This document shows, piece after piece, positions 56,636 to 64,000 of a DNA stretch of 64,000 nucleotides. A model generated the notes under the pieces. That model was not told where the DNA came from. It ran no database searches and saw only the letters and a list, made by a program, of their open reading frames with translations. Each line of letters begins with the position of its first letter. Within the stretch, counting starts at the first letter, position 1. The translations under genes were made by a program, and so were the position numbers. This stretch comes from Serpentinicella alkaliphila (lineage in GTDB: Bacteria; Bacillota; Clostridia; Peptostreptococcales; Natronincolaceae), in assembly GCF_018141405.1 (NCBI RefSeq), contig NZ_CP058648.1, forward strand, positions 3,064,502 through 3,128,501, written 5' to 3'.

Positions 56636-57862
56636 ATGAATATGACTACTATATCATTAAAACAATTAATCAGTAGTGTAGAATCACACCTTAGTGCTTC
56701 TGGATATTCCAAAAATACAATTAACAGATATCGTTCTTGTTGGAGAAAAATATTAAAACGATGCAGTATTTATGGAATAGAAGAATTTTCTTATAAAAAA
56801 TGTTTGTCATTTATTCAAGAAGAATACAATATCCCATCATTAGAAAACCTCAAGCACCACCATGTATTTTATCTTAGGACTATTAAAGTTTTGAATGAGT
56901 ATGCACTATATGGTAAGATTCTTAAATGTCATCAAAAATTAGGAGTTCAGGTAGTCTCAGAATTTGCAGATATATTATCCGAATTTCTAAATACTGGATT
57001 AGAATCTGGATTGACTAAAAGGACTATAGAAGGTAAATCTATTCAACTAACAAGTTTTCTTAATTATATTGAGAAAATTGGTATAAGGAAAATTAGTCTA
57101 CTGGAACCAGAACCTATTCTCTCATATGTGAAATATATTTCCGAAAAGGGTTATTCTACGTCTACTAGAAGTGGTATTCTGTTCACATTAAGAAACTTTT
57201 TATCCTTCTTATATGAAAAAAAGTATATTACTACTCCCATGCAGCAATTATTTCCTGTTATTTTTTCTAATAAAATGGAGCGTATTCCATCTTACTATAA
57301 TGAAGATGAACTTAAGAAAATACTTTCACATGTAAATAGAGATAAGGACATAGGTAAAAGAGATTATCTAATTTTATTGCTTGCCATACAATTAGGAATT
57401 CGTGCTGGTGATATCCGGTTAATGAAGTTAGAATTCATAAAATGGAGCAAAAATACAATTGAATTTATTCAGCAAAAGACAGGAAATCCAATTCAAATCC
57501 CCTTGCCCGATAATATTAAATATGCAATTATTGATTATATTAAAAATGGTCGCCCAAAGGGAGAGTCCCACTATATTTTTTTAAGACATCGAGCGCCATT
57601 TGTACCTTATGGATCAACAAATGTATTTCATTATGTAATAACTCGATATATGGATGAAGCGATGGTATCTTATTCAGATCGTAAACATGGATTGCATTCT
57701 ATGAGACATAGTTTGGCAAGTAATCTACTAAAAAACAATACACCCTACCCAGTAATTACAGGGATACTAGGGCATGAAAATACAAGTACAACTCGCCTGT
57801 ATCTATCAATTGATATTGAGCAACTCCGCTCTGTAGCATTGGAGGTGGCATATGAAGAGTAG
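56636..57862 (+). CDS. ritA: tyrosine recombinase, RIT gene A
   Basis: A 408-residue site-specific recombinase that appears intact. The C-terminal catalytic domain has the Arg in AIQLGIRAGDIRLMK, the HxxR box SMRHSLASNLL (Arg-I context HGLHSMRHSLA), GILGHENTSTTRLYLS, with the Tyr nucleophile. The N-terminal 200 residues hold the SAM-like core-binding domain. GTG 56633 and ATG 56636 are both possible starts; AAGGAG (56621-56626) is six bases from the first and nine from the second. Its end overlaps ritB by 11 bases. Confidence 0.9.
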   Translation: MNMTTISLKQLISSVESHLSASGYSKNTINRYRSCWRKILKRCSIYGIEEFSYKKCLSFIQEEYNIPSLENLKHHHVFYLRTIKVLNEYALYGKILKCHQKLGVQVVSEFADILSEFLNTGLESGLTKRTIEGKSIQLTSFLNYIEKIGIRKISLLEPEPILSYVKYISEKGYSTSTRSGILFTLRNFLSFLYEKKYITTPMQQLFPVIFSNKMERIPSYYNEDELKKILSHVNRDKDIGKRDYLILLLAIQLGIRAGDIRLMKLEFIKWSKNTIEFIQQKTGNPIQIPLPDNIKYAIIDYIKNGRPKGESHYIFLRHRAPFVPYGSTNVFHYVITRYMDEAMVSYSDRKHGLHSMRHSLASNLLKNNTPYPVITGILGHENTSTTRLYLSIDIEQLRSVALEVAYEE

Positions 57863-58852
57863 AGAGATTACCTATATCTTTACGGGTCCCCTCGCAGAAT
57901 ATTGTACAAAGTATATAGTCTATAAACGCAGTCTTGGATTTAAAATGGGATCATCTGTTTATTATCTTTTAAGGGGAATGGACACTTTCTTTTTTCAGCA
58001 TGGTCTACCATTAAATTCTCACATTCTCACCAAAGAAATGGTAGAAAAATATGTAGCACGTCGGGGAGTAGAATCAGTTAAAACACAACATATGAGAATG
58101 AGCATTATTCGTCAATTTTCTTTGTTTATGAACCGAATAGGCTTTAGCTATTATGTATATCCTGAAACAGATCTTGTTCAAATTAAAAATGATTTTACTC
58201 CATATATTTTTACACACAATGAGATAAATAGACTAACTAAAATCCTTGATAAAATTCCAATTAGTCCAAGATATCCAACATACCATATTATATATCCGAT
58301 GTTATTTAGGATGCTTTATGGATGTGGACTAAGAATTAATGAAGCCCTTGGTTTGAGAATGAAAAATTTAGATATTGAACAAGGAATCATAAGGTTGGAT
58401 GCCACCAAGAATAACATACAACGTCTGATGCCTATGTCCAAATCACTACTTAAATATTGTAAAAAGTATGTAAAGAGAATGGGTTTTTCATCTACATATG
58501 ACGGTTACTATTACCCTAGTAAAAATGGTAGTCAATATAATAGCACCCCCGTATACTGTCAATTTAGAAAGTTTATGACCTTTCTTTGGAATATTTAGAG
58601 AAAATGGAACAACTCCTCGAGTACATGACATTCGCCATACGTTTCTTTGTCCATGCTTTGGAAAAGATGGTTGACGAAGGAAATGATATATACTGTTCAC
58701 TTCCAATTCTAAGCACATATCTTGGACACAGGGGTTTGGAAAGCACAGAAAAATACCTTCGATTAACAATTGAAGCCCATGCTTCCATCATTGACACAAT
58801 GACTGAGTACTACAACAATGCCTATCCGGAGGTGGTAGACTATGAAAATTAA
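57852..58852 (+). pseudogene. ritB: tyrosine recombinase, RIT gene B, frameshifted
   Basis: A recombinase with Arg in LYGCGLRINEALGLR and downstream, in two other frames, VHDIRHTF (HxxR) and THLGHRG-type STYLGHRGLESTEKYLRL with the Tyr. The reading frame changes at about 58583 (after MTFLW) and again near 58640 (after RHTF), so the gene as it stands cannot make a full protein. Without these shifts it would be about 333 residues. It overlaps both neighbours by 11 bases, as in other RIT elements. Confidence 0.85.
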
Positions 58853-59857
58853 TTATTTTCAACAGTTACTGTCCTCTTACTTTCTAAAACATATACCTGA
58901 ACGTACAAATTACAGTGATAATACGATTAAATCTTACAGAGATACATTCATTCTTCTCTTTCAGTACCAGGAAGAGTTTCTAAACAAATCGATTTCTAAA
59001 ATGAGACTTGAGACGTTGTCCAGAAAATATTTAGAAGACTTTCTAGTTTGGTTAGAGAAAGAAAAACAATATTCCGTGTCAAGCATTAATCATAGGCTCT
59101 CGGACTCCATGCTTTCTTCAAATATATCCAAATGGAAAAGCCCGAGTATATTGAACTTTGTTCATCAATATTTGATATTAAAACTCGCAAAGTACCTATT
59201 ATTCCAATGAACTATATCTCAGTAGAAGCCATTAAACATCTATTTCGTCTTCATGACAGTTCATCTACAGAAGGACGAAGAGAAATGGCAATATTAGTTC
59301 TCCTTTATGATAGTGGGGCTAGAGTTCAGGAAATTGCTGATTTAACTTTTGGAGATATTCGAAACATAAAACCTGCTACAGTAAAATTAACAGGAAAAGG
59401 CAATAAAACAAGAATTATACCCCTAATGCCACAAACACTTGATATCCTAAATATCTATATGAATGACTGCAAAAGAAAAAAAGAAATGCAACCTGTACAT
59501 CCCTTGTTTTTCAATAAAAAGTTTGAGAAACTTACAAGATTTGGAATTGCTTATATATTAGATAAATATGTAAAGAAAGCAAGGAGTCTACATCCAGAAC
59601 TATTTTCAGGAAAGATATCACCACATACCTTAAGACATAGTAAAGCTATGCACTTGTTAGAAGGCGGAGTAAATTTAATTTATATTAGGGACTTTTTAGG
59701 CCATACATCTGTTATTACTACAGAAATTTATGCAAAATCAAATCCTGAAATTAAACGTAAGGCAATAGAAGAAGCAAGCCATAATGTTTTACCGCTAGAA
59801 AAATATTCAGAAAAGGAGAAAGAAGAAATGATAGAATGGCTTAAAACAATTATCTAA
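58842..59857 (+). pseudogene. ritC: tyrosine recombinase, RIT gene C, frameshifted
   Basis: A recombinase of about 338 residues read in two frames. The N-terminal part (to about 59100) is a core-binding domain; the C-terminal part has YDSGARVQEIADLTF (Arg), SPHTLRHSKAMHLLEGG (HxxR) and FLGHTSVITTEIYAK (His and Tyr). The frame changes after SSINHRLS at about 59104; a one-base change would give LHAFFKYIQMEKPEYIELC and continue. The two frames overlap, so the protein is split. Confidence 0.85.
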
Positions 59858-59931
59858 AAAAATTATGTGAAGTTTGAAGCTGATATTTGGTTGGTTTAAT
59901 CAGTATATTGCTTCTTACTTCACATAATAAA

Positions 59932-60213
59932 TCACTTTCCATAAGACGAATTATGAAAAGCTTTGCATAATTCGTCTATTATTTGTATATTAGTTGCACC
60001 CGTCTCTTCCTCAAGCTCACGTTTTAGTCCTCTTATTAAATCCTCATCGGGATCAACTCCGCCCCCTGGGAAACTGTAATCATTATATCTTTTAGTATAT
60101 TGTAGTAATATCTTTGAGTCTTTTAATATAATCCCTCTAGCTGTAATTCTCTTAGAAACTCTTCCATCTAATTTTTCTAAACTTTTATGTACTATCTTTT
60201 CAATTAGTCTCAT
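59932..60213 (-). pseudogene. N-terminal fragment of a NUDIX hydrolase
   Basis: The first 93 codons. The NUDIX box is visible: GGGVDPDEDLIRGLKRELEEETG, matching GX5EX7REUXEEXG in its main part (REL-EEETG). It reads ELCKAFHNSSYG and then runs into RIT end DNA, stopping at 59932. The rest of the gene is at 56209-56513. AAAGAGGTG precedes ATG 60213. The intact protein, about 190 residues, would have been a nucleoside-diphosphate-X hydrolase. Confidence 0.88.
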
Positions 60214-60365
60214 TATTCAGCACCTCTTTTCAGTATATGTAATTAAAAATACCTATCTATTTTAACATATAAAATAATATGCAATTATTTTAATTATTAT
60301 TGATTTATGTTAGCTTCACTAATATAATAGGTGGAGCAGTGCATAAAAGTAAGGGGGCTTTTTCT

Positions 60366-61385
60366 ATGAATGATCAACAAACTAACTTAAAAATTATTAA
60401 TTCAGTTTTACATATTCTTGATAATAGCGTTCAGATACCTGTACTATCAACAAAATCTATGGAATCTAAAGATGAAATTTATAGCTTCTTAGAGGCGCAT
60501 ATACTAAAAGTAATGACAAGTGATGATATTAGAATCGGTGCTTTTAATGATTTAGAAAATAATATAGTCTATAACTGTACTAAAGAAATTACAAAAGATA
60601 GCTTTATTGAAACTAGTGTTGATTTAGCCAATTTACTATTTGACATTATGAAGAAAAATCCTAATATTCCACCCGCTGATATCATTTTTACATACTATGA
60701 ATTTGATAATAATACATATTTAGCTATAATGAAATTTAATTATAAACTAAGTTATATACACTTTGTATTAAATACAGATGAAGGAACAGTTAATAACTTA
60801 ATAAGACAAACTACCACCCTTCCTAATGAAAATCAAAAGCTAGAGGAATGTGTTCTTATAAACTTGACCACAGCAGAAATAAAGCTCCTAGAAAAAGAAT
60901 ATGAAATAAACGAGAATAAGGACTATTATCTTTCGAAACAGTTTTTAAATTGTAATTTCGATTTGTCTAACAATGAAAAGTTTAAAATAATCAATAAAGT
61001 CACTAAAAAAGTAAATAAGAAATACTTTGATGACGATTTTGATAAAACAATGAAATTCCAAAACGTTTTGTCTGATAGTATAAAAGAAACTGATAGCATA
61101 GAAATAGAAAGTATAGCTAAAAAGGTTTTCAAGGATAATTATGAAATTCAACATGAATTTATTAATGAAATAAAAAAAGAAGGGTTAAATACTAATATTG
61201 ATATTCAACAATCAAAAAGAATAACTAAAAAACTAGAAAGTCATAAATTTAAAACTGATAATGGAATAGAAATCAATTTACCCTTAGCCTATTATAATAA
61301 TAAAGATTTAGTTGAATTTATTAATAACCCAGATGGAACTATTTCAATAATAATTAAAAATATAAATAAAATTATAAATAAATAA
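60366..61385 (+). CDS. nucleoid-associated protein (YejK/NdpA family)
   Basis: A 339-residue soluble protein of the nucleoid-associated NA37/YejK family as found in Clostridia: an INSVLHILDNSVQIPVLST start, HILKVMTSDDIR, LANLLFDIMKKNPNIPPADIIF, YLAIMKFNYKLSYIH and the C-terminal FKTDNGIEINLPLAYYNN-type end. DNA association is known for the enterobacterial member, but function in this group is unclear. ATG 60366 follows GGGGG at proper distance; the upstream start at 60300 lacks a ribosome-binding site. Confidence 0.78.
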   Translation: MNDQQTNLKIINSVLHILDNSVQIPVLSTKSMESKDEIYSFLEAHILKVMTSDDIRIGAFNDLENNIVYNCTKEITKDSFIETSVDLANLLFDIMKKNPNIPPADIIFTYYEFDNNTYLAIMKFNYKLSYIHFVLNTDEGTVNNLIRQTTTLPNENQKLEECVLINLTTAEIKLLEKEYEINENKDYYLSKQFLNCNFDLSNNEKFKIINKVTKKVNKKYFDDDFDKTMKFQNVLSDSIKETDSIEIESIAKKVFKDNYEIQHEFINEIKKEGLNTNIDIQQSKRITKKLESHKFKTDNGIEINLPLAYYNNKDLVEFINNPDGTISIIIKNINKIINK

Positions 61386-61398
61386 ACCTCTTTAGATA

Positions 61399-61428
61399 GA
61401 AATAAGCCCTAGTTGTAGGACTTATTTC
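61399..61428. terminator. bidirectional terminator
   Basis: GAAATAAGCCCTA and TAGGACTTATTTC pair (one mismatch, GTTG loop) between convergent genes; the stop codon of the SGNH gene lies in its right arm. Confidence 0.75.
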
Positions 61429-61991
61429 TTTATATTTATAATACCTGCCATTATACTATGTCCTCTAGGGGTAAAGTGTACCCCATCTATATATATTTCC
61501 TCTTTTTTGTATTTATACATACTTTCATTTATGGCCTTGTAAAAATCAAAACATGTTAGATTAGTTTTTTTAATATAACTGGTAGCCCAGTCTCTATAAG
61601 CCCTAATATTCTCATTAACTTGCTTAAAATCTGTATATGCTGACCAATATTTATTCGCCATTTCAGCATCCATAGGTGGCTGTATACCAATAATTGGCAT
61701 AACCCCATCCTTAATACTTAGGTTAATCATTTCTTCAATATTATTGATGATGTCTGTCTTACTTCTCCCCATTATTAAATCATTGCTTCCACCCATAATG
61801 ATTACATGGGTAGGTGATTTACTGATCACATCTCTTTGAAATCTGTAGGTCATTCCATCTGTTGTGTCACCATTAATACCTTTATTTATTACTTCACCAT
61901 TTAAGCCTTTTCTTAATAAACTAACCCAACATTCTATTTCTCTTACACCATAGCCGAAGGTTAGACTATCCCCTATACATACTATCTTCAA
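61422..61991 (-). CDS. SGNH/GDSL hydrolase (TesA-like)
   Basis: A 189-residue esterase/lipase fold with all SGNH blocks: CIGDSLTFGYG (Ser nucleophile), NKGINGDTTDGM (Gly), MGGSNDLIM (Asn) and DGVHFTPRGHSI (Asp and His). No signal peptide, so it is probably cytoplasmic, acting on acyl or carbohydrate esters. Single-gene unit ending at the shared terminator. Confidence 0.92.
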   Translation of the reverse strand: MKIVCIGDSLTFGYGVREIECWVSLLRKGLNGEVINKGINGDTTDGMTYRFQRDVISKSPTHVIIMGGSNDLIMGRSKTDIINNIEEMINLSIKDGVMPIIGIQPPMDAEMANKYWSAYTDFKQVNENIRAYRDWATSYIKKTNLTCFDFYKAINESMYKYKKEEIYIDGVHFTPRGHSIMAGIINIKK

Positions 61992-62226
61992 TTAAAATTC
62001 CTCCAATTATAATCTAAATTAATGTTATATTTTAATATTTTACATATTAGTTTATTTATCCTTTAAAAATCCAAGGGTTTATGAAAAAAAGTGGTAATAT
62101 TTCAGTTTTAGTGAAATAATATTAAAGATTTGTATAGATTGACCACAAAATAAAATGTTTGTATTTTATGTGTTCTAATAGTTAATAAAAAATATTTTCA
62201 TGTTTTAATAAGAGAGGATTAAATAT

Positions 62227-62535
62227 ATGCAATTACTTAGAGAAATAGCTTGTCCTAAATGCTTAAGTAAAAAGTTTTCCGTTAAGTACGAATCAACTTA
62301 TGTTTACTCATATAAAATTGAACCTCCTAATTCGACAGAACCAAAGGATGAAAATGGGCTCTCATTTCTATTTGACAACCGTGAACAAAAAGGTTTTAAA
62401 CAATATATTGAATGTCTTGAATGCAAAACCCAATATCCTTGTCAGTTTACAATGGACTCAAAAAATATTGACTTCACAATTTTAAGCAAAGCAATTAGAA
62501 GTAATTACGTAGAAAAACCTGAATTTTTTGGATAA
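62227..62535 (+). CDS. zinc-ribbon-like hypothetical protein
   Basis: A 102-residue protein with a CPKC near the start (REIACPKCLSKKFSVKY) and ECLECK near residue 75, a spacing typical of a small zinc ribbon. Otherwise unknown. The frame starts at ATG 62227 with AAGAGAGGA upstream. It is 36 bases before iorA in the same direction and may be cotranscribed. Confidence 0.6.
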   Translation: MQLLREIACPKCLSKKFSVKYESTYVYSYKIEPPNSTEPKDENGLSFLFDNREQKGFKQYIECLECKTQYPCQFTMDSKNIDFTILSKAIRSNYVEKPEFFG

Positions 62536-62571
62536 ATTGGGTATATATTTTCTAAAGGAAGGAGTGGAAAC

Positions 62572-64000
62572 ATGGAAAATATGCTTAACAAAAGAGTTTT
62601 GACTGGAAATGAAGCCATTGCTAGAGGTTTTTATGAAGCCGGTGGAATAATTGCAGCCAGCTATCCTGGCTCACCGACAGTTGAAATACTCGAAAAGTTA
62701 AAAGAATATGAAGAAATATACTCAGAGTTTTCTACTAATGAAAAGGTTGCATTAGAAGTTGCTATAGGTGGATCCATTTATGGGGTCAGATCGATTGCCA
62801 CTATGAAGCATGTTGGGGTCAATATTGCATCTGATCCACTGATGACATTCACACAAACACCAACTAAAGGTGGATTTTTGCTAGTTACTGGTGATGATCC
62901 TGGTCTTTCAAGCTCTCAAAATGAACAAGACAATCGTATCTTTGGAAAATTTGCAAATATGGGTATAGTAGACCCCTCCGATAGTCAAGAAGCTAAAGAA
63001 TTTACTATAAAAGCTTTAGAACTTAGCGAAAAGTTTTCTATTCCTATGATGCTAAGAATAACTAGTCGTCTCTGTCATAGTAGAAGTGTTGTTACTATAA
63101 ATGACCGAATTGTTCCTAACTATACAAGAGGCATAGATAAGGATTTTCAAAAATACTGCATGATTCCTCCTCAATCTAGAGATAAACAATTCTTTATGAA
63201 AGAAAGATTAGAGGAGCTAGAGGCCTATGCCTACGAAACAGAATTAAATCTATTAGAATTAAAAGAGAATTCAGATACTCTAATTATTACTTCTGGACTA
63301 ATGTATAATAACCTAAAAGAATTAGACATAGACGCTAGCATATGGAAACTAGGTTTACTCTACCCTATTTCTAAAAAGAAGGCAAAAGAAATAACCGATA
63401 AATTCTCAAAAATTATTATTTTAGAGGAAATGAAACCATTCATCGAAAATGAGCTTAAGCTCATGGGTATAAATTGTATTGGCAAGGAGCTATTTCGTTT
63501 TACTGGTGAGCTTCACCAACATTTAATAGAAGAGGGTTTATATAAGGCGGGTCTAGTTGAAAGCGTTAAAACAGCTGATTTTAAGTTAAAAGAAACGGTT
63601 ATGAGACCCCCTGTATTTTGTACTGGTTGCCCTCATAGACCTACCTTTGATATTCTAAAAAAATCAAAGGCCAAAATAGTTATTGGCGATATAGGTTGTT
63701 ATTCCCTAGCTGCTATGCCACCCTTCGAACAGTCTAATACGATAATAAGTATGGGCGCAAGTCTTGGCATGATAAAAGGTGTCCAAAAAGCTATGGACCT
63801 ATATAATGAAACTCAACCATTAGTAGCAGTTATAGGAGATGGAACATTTTTTCACTCTGGTCTCCCTGGCTTTATAAATTTATTACACCAAAGAAAAGAA
63901 AAGCAAAACATAACAATAATAATTTTGGATAATAGAACTACTGCGATGACAGGCGGGCAATCTAATGCAAGCTCTGGCTTGTATAACGAAAGTGATGATA
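62572..64000 (+). CDS. iorA: indolepyruvate:ferredoxin oxidoreductase alpha subunit, partial
   Basis: 476 codons of a gene that runs off the window. It oxidatively decarboxylates aryl pyruvates to acyl-CoA with ferredoxin reduction in amino-acid-fermenting anaerobes. The N-terminal half has LTGNEAIARGFYEAG, SYPGSPTVE, SSQNEQDNR and a domain-linker PPQSRD; the C-terminal TPP-binding half starts PVFCTGCPHRP and has GDIGCYSLA and VAVIGDGTFFHSGLPGFIN, the TPP/Mg motif. The C-terminal 4Fe-4S domain lies beyond the end. AAGGAAGGAG precedes ATG 62572. An iorB would be expected next. Confidence 0.95.
   Translation, partial: MENMLNKRVLTGNEAIARGFYEAGGIIAASYPGSPTVEILEKLKEYEEIYSEFSTNEKVALEVAIGGSIYGVRSIATMKHVGVNIASDPLMTFTQTPTKGGFLLVTGDDPGLSSSQNEQDNRIFGKFANMGIVDPSDSQEAKEFTIKALELSEKFSIPMMLRITSRLCHSRSVVTINDRIVPNYTRGIDKDFQKYCMIPPQSRDKQFFMKERLEELEAYAYETELNLLELKENSDTLIITSGLMYNNLKELDIDASIWKLGLLYPISKKKAKEITDKFSKIIILEEMKPFIENELKLMGINCIGKELFRFTGELHQHLIEEGLYKAGLVESVKTADFKLKETVMRPPVFCTGCPHRPTFDILKKSKAKIVIGDIGCYSLAAMPPFEQSNTIISMGASLGMIKGVQKAMDLYNETQPLVAVIGDGTFFHSGLPGFINLLHQRKEKQNITIIILDNRTTAMTGGQSNASSGLYNESDD

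Larger units (their letters stand above)
56514..59945 (+). mobile_element. RIT (recombinase-in-trio) element
   Basis: A 3432-bp element with imperfect 36-bp terminal inverted repeats (56514-56549 and 59910-59945; 32 of 36 positions match, core CTTATGGAAAG...ATTTATTATGTGAAG). Inside are three overlapping tyrosine recombinase genes in one direction (ritA, ritB, ritC), the defining layout of RIT elements. It is inserted in a NUDIX hydrolase gene, leaving its two halves outside the ends. I see no cargo. No convincing target duplication was found. Confidence 0.9.

Overview
The window is low-GC DNA with strong Shine-Dalgarno sequences and many intrinsic terminators. It carries spore genes (spoVA operon, spore-coat-type proteins, a YheC/YheD-type ATP-grasp protein, sigma-K-like promoters) and indolepyruvate:ferredoxin oxidoreductase, which points to an anaerobic endospore-forming member of the Clostridia. 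An Alkaliphilus-like or related lineage is plausible, but the species cannot be fixed from sequence alone.

Layout. 0.5-2.3 kb: rifampin ADP-ribosyltransferase (arr) and UV damage endonuclease (uvsE). 2.3-10.3 kb: a complete Tad/Flp pilus operon on the minus strand, headed by a promoter, a cyclic-di-GMP-I riboswitch and a terminator, so pilus transcription is probably set by c-di-GMP. 10.4-12.7 kb: TspO-like membrane protein, S-adenosylmethionine decarboxylase, a lipoprotein. 12.8-16 kb: a spoVA operon (SpoVAC-AD-AEb) with DUF1657 and DUF421 proteins, laid out like the mobile spoVA-2mob heat-resistance operon of bacilli. 16.1-16.3 kb: a MITE-like inverted-repeat element. 16.3-22.2 kb: RarD permease, glutaminyl-tRNA synthetase, QueG-like protein, riboflavin ECF S-component, DEAD-box helicase. 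22.4-23.6 kb: a c-di-AMP (ydaO) riboswitch before a SleB-type cell-wall hydrolase. 23.6-25.6 kb: two paralogous spore-coat-type proteins, each with a sigma-K-like promoter. 25.7-27.4 kb: an IS4-family insertion sequence. 27.4-31.7 kb: DUF3842, a zinc ABC importer with an attenuator-like leader, and two less well characterised genes.

31.7-49.4 kb is the most unusual part. It looks like a spore outer-surface or appendage locus: a nucleotide-sugar dehydrogenase/glycosyltransferase/PP-loop operon, two giant proteins built from DUF11-like repeats plus a shared Cys-containing C-terminal-type domain, DUF4183 domains, a virus-like beta-rich surface protein, a small Cys-rich protein and an ATP-grasp spore protein. 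Several of these genes share AC-N16-CATANNNTA boxes typical of the mother-cell factor sigma-K. DUF1292 and peptidase T genes sit inside it. A holin/amidase/membrane-protein lysis cassette follows (49.6-53.7 kb).

Two IS1634-family elements sit in this area. Both are flanked by exceptionally long direct repeats (582 bp and 107 bp), a known peculiarity of that family. One has split the holin gene. The other kept its target gene complete because the stop codon lies inside the duplicated segment.

53.8-56.2 kb: a MarR-regulated flavodoxin/FMN-binding operon with a clear operator. 56.5-59.9 kb: a RIT element (three overlapping tyrosine recombinase genes inside 36-bp inverted repeats) that has cut a NUDIX hydrolase gene in two. 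60.3-64 kb: nucleoid-associated protein, SGNH hydrolase, a zinc-ribbon protein and the start of iorA, which runs off the end. Several mobile-element genes carry single-base frameshifts, many in homopolymers, so genuine decay and sequencing error both need to be considered.
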